This document shows positions 57,932-64,000 of a DNA stretch of 64,000 bases, piece by piece (positions within the stretch are counted from its first letter, which is position 1; every line of letters begins with the position of its first letter). The notes beneath the pieces are model-generated. The model saw only the letters and a list, made by a program, of their open reading frames with translations, did no database searches and was not told the origin of the DNA. Source of the DNA: Hypoxylon rubiginosum (Eukaryota; Ascomycota; Sordariomycetes; Xylariales; Hypoxylaceae); assembly GCA_902806565.1 (NCBI GenBank), contig CADCXA010000040.1:1-64000 (forward strand), given 5' to 3'. The translations under genes were made by a program, and so were the position numbers.

Positions 57932-58880
57932 GATACTTAACGTTGACGTGGGTATCGAGGGTGATATATATCAGTGCTCTTTACAGCTGCTTGTACCCGA
58001 GCATGTGTCAGGTTAGGAGAATCGAAGGCAAGTAAGCAATATTTAAAAAAAAAAACGACAGATTGATCAAAGGAAATTGGAATCGGTATCTAGAAAAGAG
58101 TGATAGGTAAATCGGTAACGGTAATTTGGCGAACCCAAGGGGAAAGGAGGCCAGATCTCAGGGTCCTAAAAGGCCTGGCTAGGTTCAGCAAGGAAATTTT
58201 CGGCTTCGGAGTTGGAGATCCACGGGTTAAAAAAAAAATTAGAAAAATTTCAAGGTCAAAGTCCCCCCCTAATTGTCAAATTCCAATTCACCAATATGTG
58301 AGAACATGGTACGTGCATATGCGCCCGAGCGCCCATAAACTTAACAAGGTGTACCGAACTTCTACCGTTAGGTAAGTGCACATGTGGGCAAGGTGGGATT
58401 ACCTTGGGTACGGCGGGGAACACCTGTGATTTGCTCAGTGCTGGTACACTACATACATCATAATGTACATAACCTAGTAAGAGGTACATAGTGCATGTAC
58501 CTTAGGCTGACAGGTACACCGTCTTTGCAGGGATTCCTTTATCCGCAAGCATCTCTCCGATAAGGATAAGCTCGATGAGGACGGCAGCTTAAGGTTGGGA
58601 ATTTTTTATCCTCCCCATCACACAAGGCTGAACCTGAACTGGCACCTGAATCAGCACTTGAACTTGCACTACACACTGTGGTATTGTTCTTTCTCTGCCC
58701 AATACCCAATACCCAATACCCAATACCTAATCCATCCTTTCCTTTCCCAAATCACTTACCAGTCACTCATTCCAACGCGACGCTCATTGCGCATTGCGAT
58801 ACTCGATCCATTTTCGACAGCACAATTTCCCGAGTACTCATACAATCGCACGCCTGGTAGGGCGCATACCAGCTTCCACA
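57932..58880. promoter_or_regulatory. Divergent promoter between BFR1 and RPB5
   Basis: Contains an A-rich run at 58042-58055, a CCTGAACTGGCACCTGAATC-like imperfect repeat at 58630-58665, and a perfect CCCAATA tandem at about 58698-58728 just upstream of RPB5. Serves two growth-related genes; no known factor site is claimed. Confidence 0.45.
58698..58732. repeat. CCCAATA heptamer tandem repeat
   Basis: Four consecutive copies of the 7-bp unit CCCAATA, the last followed by CCTAATCC. It lies about 150 bp upstream of the RPB5 ATG and so could be in its 5' UTR or promoter. Confidence 0.75.
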
Positions 58881-59761
58881 ATGTCCGACCAGGAACAAGC
58901 CAACAACGAAGCCAACGAGAAGATCGTGGTCAAGACTTGGCGAGCATGGCGAACCGTCCACGAGATGGTCCAGGATCGAGTATGCTTCTTTCCTGCCTAT
59001 GCACCACCCCGTCGCATTCCCTATACTAACCCCCGAGCAGGGTTACGAGCTCGCCGAGAGCGAAGTCAAGATCTCGCTAGATGACTTCAAGACACAGTAC
59101 TGCAATATCGACGGTTCCGTCCTGTATGTATTTTGCTTTGCCATCTCCTTGCAAACCAGCTCAATCTGGATTTATATATTTATAAAAAATAAAAAAAAAA
59201 TAAAAAAACCAAATTAGCTGAACTCAACTTCACAGTCGCGCCAAGCTCAAGTTCTCTGCGCGACCCAGCCCAGAGATGATCAAGAAGCTCACCCCGCCCA
59301 TCACGCCGCAAAACACCGAGCCGCAAGCCGACGTCGGCACCATCTGGATCGAGTTCCTGGATGAAGATTCCTTAGGAGCTGAGCAGATGCGCAAGTTCGG
59401 TCGCTTCTGCTCCCACGAACATCACAAGACAGGCGTTCTCGTATCACACGTGCCCGTGTCGGCTTCGGCGAAGAAAGAGATTGCCAAGTTCGCCCAGTGG
59501 ACTTCCATTGAGTGGTTCTTGGAGGAGGACTTATTGATCAACATCACCCAGCACGAGCTTGTGCCGCGCCACGTCGTCCTTAGTCGGGAGGAGAAGGCCG
59601 CCCTGCTCAAGCGCTACCGCCTCAAGGAGACCCAGCTGCCCCGCATCCTACAGAAGGACCCCGTCGCCCGTTACTTCGGCATGAAGCGCGGCCAGGTGGT
59701 CAAGATTATTCGAAAGAGTGAGACGGCTGGTCGGTATGCGAGTTACAGGCTGTGTGTATAA
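58881..59761 (+). CDS. RPB5: RNA polymerase I/II/III shared subunit Rpb5
   Basis: Rpb5 is shared by all three nuclear RNA polymerases and forms part of the lower jaw gripping downstream DNA. Three exons: 58881-58979, 59041-59123 and 59236-59761, 235 residues (yeast 215). The N-terminal jaw domain includes KTWRAWRTVHEMVQDRGYEL and ISLDDFKTQYC. The C-terminal assembly domain, shared with archaeal RpoH, reads HELVPRHVVLSREEKAALL, LPRILQKDPVARYFGMKRGQ and VVKIIRKSETAGRYASYRLC. The second intron is AT-rich at its 3' half (A-runs) with acceptor TTCACAG. ATG 58881 (CACAATGTC) is in good context. Confidence 0.96.
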
Positions 59762-61394
59762 AACCGCTATTTGGAGTCCCTTGGCTTGGGTAGGGTCCAG
59801 GACCTTTGCAAAAGAAAAACCACCGGCGTCTACGAGCATAACATGATTTGATAGGATGGCGTTTTCGGTCTACAGCTCAAGGGGTCTTGCTTTCGACCCC
59901 GTGACCACTAATAAGGTGTGCTGCGGATGAGGGAGAGGTTCTGCTCTTGCAATTTATGTATAGCATTTTCCATATAAACTAAGGTGAAAAACTGAGGTCA
60001 AGTTGCCATTTTCAACCCCACAAAATGATACAGACGATAGGACAGCCGTCCAGAGGTTGATGAACCCCGAGACCAGCCATATATACATGTTATATTGCCA
60101 TCTAGGCAACGAGCAACTGACTAGCTATTCCAAACCAGAACGACCCACCTGTCCTCCTTTTACCTCCTACTACCGTATGCTTCTTAGCAAATACGAACGA
60201 ACATTACAACGAGCAAGTCGGCCTCCACCCCACACTCGCAAGCAACCGTCACCAGCAAGGCTACCTAGTATATAGCCCATACCCCTCTACCCAGCCTCCT
60301 CCCCCCCCTCCCTATGCAGATTTTAAATAGAGAGAAATAAACATGTTGCCTCTATTTGTGTTCTACCAAGTTCCAAGTCAAAGCATGGTAAAAGTGCTAG
60401 GTATCTCTAACATAGAACGTCAAAGCGGAAGTACGGCACATGTGAGTGGGATGTGGCACTTACTGAGGTAGGCTGGCGAGGTAGGCTGGTGGAGGGGATC
60501 TGACCCAGGCTGATTTGGCAGGCTAGATAACCAGGATTTGCGCCTCGAGAGGATCACGTACATGTACACCCAATGTGCTTACTATGTTACCACGACCAGC
60601 ACGTCTTGTTCCCGTCACCTCAAGTTCCCAAAAGTGATGCCATAAAGATTCGAACCGAGGAGGGTTTCGGATTTTACTTAGGTAGGCACACATTACAGGA
60701 CGCATCCGACGACAAATAGAACACACCCAACTTACAGATAACGCACCTGGGTATGTTAAGCTTGGTGATTTGTTGTAAATCTAGTTTATAATAGTTCATA
60801 AATCAACAGTGGCTTATCGCCGTGGGGGTATATGGTTTTCAAGATACAGAGCCACTAATAAGATCCAGCACAATAGGAAGGCCCAACAGTGGAGGAGAGG
60901 CATTACTCGCTACCACGATAGTAACATCTTTTGCCCCCGCGCCGAAGGGCTTCTCCGGGCCTCTCCGAGCCATCGCCCTTTTTTGGCCTTTTGGTTTGGT
61001 GTATACCGTCCATCCTAACTCCGTGGTAAACAGATCATAGCCCCCTTGCGTTTTGATACACGCTATGGTGATATCACATCACTCCCTAATAAGACTTAGC
61101 AACGCCCAATATGGCCCAGTCCTGAGATTGGCTCTCTGTCGTCCCGTGTAAAAGACGCCCAATTATCATCTCTATCCGGCCTCGTGTCGTATAAATTCTT
61201 CGTATAAGTAGACGTATTTGTACAGTATATAGGGAAAGTTTCGGCATCAACGTCGTAAATTTCATAACAAGGTAGAGTTTTTGGTGGTGGTGGTGGTGAG
61301 ATAATGATTAAGTCCATTGCTCTCGTTGGAGCTCCGTGTCGAAAGTTGTGTATCCTATTAGAATTAGGTCTCTCAGATTCGCAAACCCCAAGCC
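59762..61394. other. Convergent intergenic region, 1.6 kb
   Basis: No gene recognised. Holds the RPB5 3' end, a C-rich run at about 60300-60312, and GAGGTAGGCTGG direct repeats at 60469-60490. A TTCGAACC word at 60650 was examined as a tRNA T-arm and rejected. Confidence 0.5.
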
Positions 61395-63077
61395 TTAGCA
61401 TTGCAGAGAGGCCTTATGAGGCCGAGCCTCTACGTTCTTTAAATCATAGTCCGTGTCATTCGAATTGCTATGGCTATTGGTGGGCTCGTCCGGTGGTTCT
61501 TGGGGATGCTGTGGTATTGTTTCTAGTTCGACCCCGTTTCGGGAACTAGACCTAGATTGCCTAGGGTTGAAAGGACTGAGTAGGCCACTGAGGTCTTGTA
61601 GTAATACCTGAGAGCCACGTCGAAATCCATTGCTGGTTGCTTGCATGGTAGGCGAAGGACTCCCTGGGGAAAGCGGAGAAGGTGGTTCGAGACTGGAGTT
61701 GTAGCTGTCCCGTACGCTACTTCGAGATGGCTCGCCGTCGAGTAGCCCGCCAACATCGAAGAAAGACACCCGGCGGGGAGTTATAGTCGAGTTGCTTCGT
61801 GACGTAGAAAGTTGGTCTCTACGCAAGAGAGAATCGTCACTACGTGCACTACTGCTCGGGTGCCGTTGTGGAAACTGCCAGCTATCCATACTTGCGACAG
61901 TCTTGGCAGCTGGAGGTTTGTCGGCCTGACTCTGCTGCGCGGCATCACGAAGCTCGCGGTCCACACCCAGTCCCAGATCTCTCACAAGATCTTCGTCGCT
62001 ACCCCAATGTCTATGGAGCGTGGGCCTACGCTCAGATGCTCGGTCGATAGAATCAGCGGCTATAGAATTGTGTCGATACTTGGTCTTTTTCACGCCACGA
62101 TCCCGGACAAAAGATCCGAGCACCAACGTATTAGCGGCAGCTGTAGCGAAAAGAAGTTCAACAGAAGCGAGTAGAGAGCGGATCTGCTGGTTTCCGTTCA
62201 AGTGGAGAATACGAGGAATTCGATATCCGGTAACCCCCACGACAAATAGGCTCAGCGAAAACAACAGGGTTAGCTGGACCTTCTTCCTGGTGCCCATGTG
62301 GCTGGTGATGATTATAGGAACGGGATATACGACGAGAAGAAGGTCGGTCAGGATGTTGCAAGTCGCCATTGTGATGAGTTGGACGTATCCCTGGCGGCAT
62401 TGACCTCCAGGGTCAGGCATTACCTGCCAATAATGGTCGAAAGGCTGGCATTCCGTCAAGTCGGCTATTACGACGGCCACGAATGTCGCTACCAGAGTAG
62501 CTCGTATGAAGAGCAGCGCGATTTCATGGGAGCGGTTCCAAGTAATGCTGGTCAGACGTTTGAAGAATTCGAGGATGGCACTTTTAAGGATCCAAAGTCT
62601 TCACGAGGATATATTAGTACTTGACCATTGACCCATATTTGGCGGAGTTCACCGTTGCGCAGTAGACTGACCAAATCTTCCACAGCAGAGAGAAGCTAGG
62701 TAGGAGAGACGATCAAAGGGGGGGGGGGGGGGGGAAGGGTATACATACGTTGCCGCGTATAGGATCCGACTAGCAAGCACCAAGCCACTCGCAATAGATT
62801 TCATTCGTATTTCCTCGTCCGTTAGCTCGGTGAAGTGTGCGTTGTTAGTGCCGTATATGAGGATGACGTGAACACATCCCATGCGCAAGTAAAGAGGGAT
62901 GATAGCCAGAGCTGCCATCTTGTCCTCCCGAAAGAGCTTCTCGGATCGAATGAAGCGGCCGACGACGCGCAGCAGAATTATGGTAGTGCAAAACAACGTT
63001 ATCCACCAGCAAACAAGGAGTGTCGGCTTGTCCTGGTCGGAACTATGATGTGGCGGCGGCGGTGTGTACAGGGACAT
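61395..63077 (-). CDS. Rhodopsin-domain (PTH11-like) fungal integral membrane protein
   Basis: Belongs to the large fungal seven-helix group often called rhodopsin-domain or PTH11-like; some members act as surface or host-sensing receptors, most are unstudied. Two exons, 62749-63077 and 61395-62598, 510 residues. The 150-nt intron contains a 17-base C-run (G-run on the plus strand) and a perfect TACTAAT branch site. Helices: LLVCWWITLFCTTIILLRVV, a second near AALAIIPLYLRMGCVHVILI, LVLASRILYAATLWILK across the splice, LVATFVAVVIADLTECQPF, then YVQLITMATCNILTDLLLVV, LTLLFSLSLFVVGVTGYRI and LLFATAAANTLVLGSF. ECQPFDHYWQVMPDPGGQC is diagnostic of the group. The C-terminal half is a long Ser/Pro/Arg-rich cytoplasmic tail. 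It has no CFEM domain. ATG 63077 is the first in frame. Confidence 0.85.
62718..62734. repeat. Poly-G run of 17 bases inside an intron
   Basis: An uninterrupted G17 tract on the plus strand (C17 in the transcript of the rhodopsin-like gene), near the donor side of its only intron. May vary between isolates. Confidence 0.85.
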
Positions 63078-64000
63078 CTTGTCTCTGCTTGAACGTAGCC
63101 ACGCCCGTCGACCTCCGTGGAGGGGACGAGCGGGGAGTGAGAAGTCTTCTGCAGAAGACGCCGGCTGCAGCAAAGTCGGCAAGATCACGGTTCAGAGGTG
63201 AAATGATCAATTCGCCTGGCGGAACATGAATTCGCCGGCCACCGCAGCAGTTCTGCCCCCTTTCCTTCTCCTCGTCACGATCCAGATGGTGGCGGCGGTA
63301 TGGACGTTGTTTGCTGTTTTCCTCGTCGACACCCCAGTTGTATAAAAAAGGCGAATCGGTGGGGCCAAAGACAGAATTGCGTCCCGAATATTCCACTTAT
63401 GATGTTGGATAAGTGGTATGCGACCCTTTACTAGCGACACGAGCGTCGAGCCTAGCCGATGATGCATGGACGATGCGATTGTAACGATATCGGCAGTAAA
63501 AGCGGTATGACATCAAAGGCTGTAGACTGCGCATCGTAGAAGAATATCGCGTGTCGGGGGCTTGAGTGACAGTAACAGCTGGGAATAGAGAGAGAGAGAG
63601 AGACGAAGAGATGTAAAATACGAGAAGGACTGGAATAGAAGACTACATGTACGAGAAGGAGGTCTAGGTAGAGGTAGGAAGCTTGTAGTTTACATGTATG
63701 GTAGCATGGAGAGGAATATGGAGGAGGGACTTGGGGAGTGCTAGCTCAATGCTAATGCTGAATGGTAAGAGGGTTAAGGGTTAAGGGTTAAGGGTTGAGG
63801 ATCGAGGGTTCAAGGTTGAGATGAGGGTTAAAACGTTATCAGGACCGGTACATGCAGCTACTGCTGCATATAGGTGGGTGGGTAAGTACATGTGTATACA
63901 TGTACATCCGCATACATGTATGTACCTACCTTATATGCACATGTACATATTGACGTACATGGTAGGACCCCAGGTGCATTACAGGTAAGGATACGTATAT
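63078..64000. other. Upstream region of the membrane-protein gene
   Basis: No second gene recognised. Holds (GA)n at 63588-63601, the telomere-like array (separate entry) and dense TACATGTA words from 63640 to the window end, including TACATACATGTATGTACC-type words. Confidence 0.5.
63771..63831. repeat. Telomere-like GGGTTAA array (interstitial)
   Basis: Three perfect GGGTTAA heptamers are followed by degenerate units (GGGTTGA, GGATCGA, GGGTTCAA, GGTTGA, GGGTTAA). Most filamentous fungi have TTAGGG telomeres, so this is telomere-like but one base longer. It is short and lies in unique sequence, so it is not a chromosome end as it stands. Confidence 0.65.

Noticed and set aside
60601..60700. 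tRNA gene suggested by GGTTCGAATC on the minus strand
   Set aside because: The five-base T-stem does not pair beyond two positions, and no matching acceptor, D or anticodon arms were found.

Overview
The window looks like nuclear DNA of a filamentous ascomycete (Pezizomycotina, probably Sordariomycetes; the species is not identified). Genes carry short introns of about 60-150 bp with GTRNGY donors, CTRAC/CTAAY branch sites and YAG acceptors. Promoters have pyrimidine-rich leaders, and the gene set is typically fungal (Pho84-type transporter, Vps17, Mef2, Bfr1, a PTH11/rhodopsin-like membrane protein). The left quarter is an extremely AT-rich block of the kind made by repeat-induced point mutation (RIP).

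Layout. 1-14905: an AT-only block with no readable ORF. It contains decayed repeats, including a ~303-bp direct-repeat pair about 9.84 kb apart (probable LTRs of a RIP-killed retrotransposon) and a second repeat family in both orientations. 15290-17797: five-exon inorganic phosphate transporter. 18277-19408: unrecognised basic protein. 19732-20697 (-): cyclin-box protein. 23210-24181 and 24287-25873 (-): a convergent pair of unrecognised proteins. 26895-28192: COP9 signalosome subunit 6. 29097-30577 (-): sorbitol/xylitol-type zinc dehydrogenase. 30.6-36.5 kb: a gene-poor stretch of simple repeats. 36516-38487 (-): VPS17. 39127-41754: mitochondrial EF-G2 (MEF2). 42748-45467: dynamin-like GTPase with eight exons. 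46204-48850: tRNA m5C methyltransferase (NCL1/TRM4). 49139-50944 (-): mitochondrial Obg GTPase (MTG2). 53295-54116: conserved-looking Cys-rich protein of unknown role. 56295-57931 (-): BFR1. 58881-59761: RPB5. 61395-63077 (-): rhodopsin-like seven-helix membrane protein. The right end carries a short telomere-like heptamer array.

How the genes relate. These are mostly independent housekeeping genes in alternating orientation, not a metabolic or defence cluster. The right half is loosely enriched for translation and RNA functions (MEF2 and MTG2 for mitochondrial ribosomes, NCL1 for tRNA methylation, BFR1 for mRNP/ER, RPB5 for all three nuclear polymerases). Several genes form divergent pairs sharing 0.6-1.0 kb promoters (24287(-)/CSN6, VPS17/MEF2, BFR1/RPB5). 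Exon structures were worked out by hand from reading frame, splice motifs and family similarity recalled from memory; no database search was run. I did not find a convincing new multi-gene system. The most interesting signals are the RIP-degraded nested elements, the unrecognised proteins at 18.3, 23.2, 24.3 and 53.3 kb, a probable frameshift in a C8 tract, and a gene relic beside the dynamin gene.
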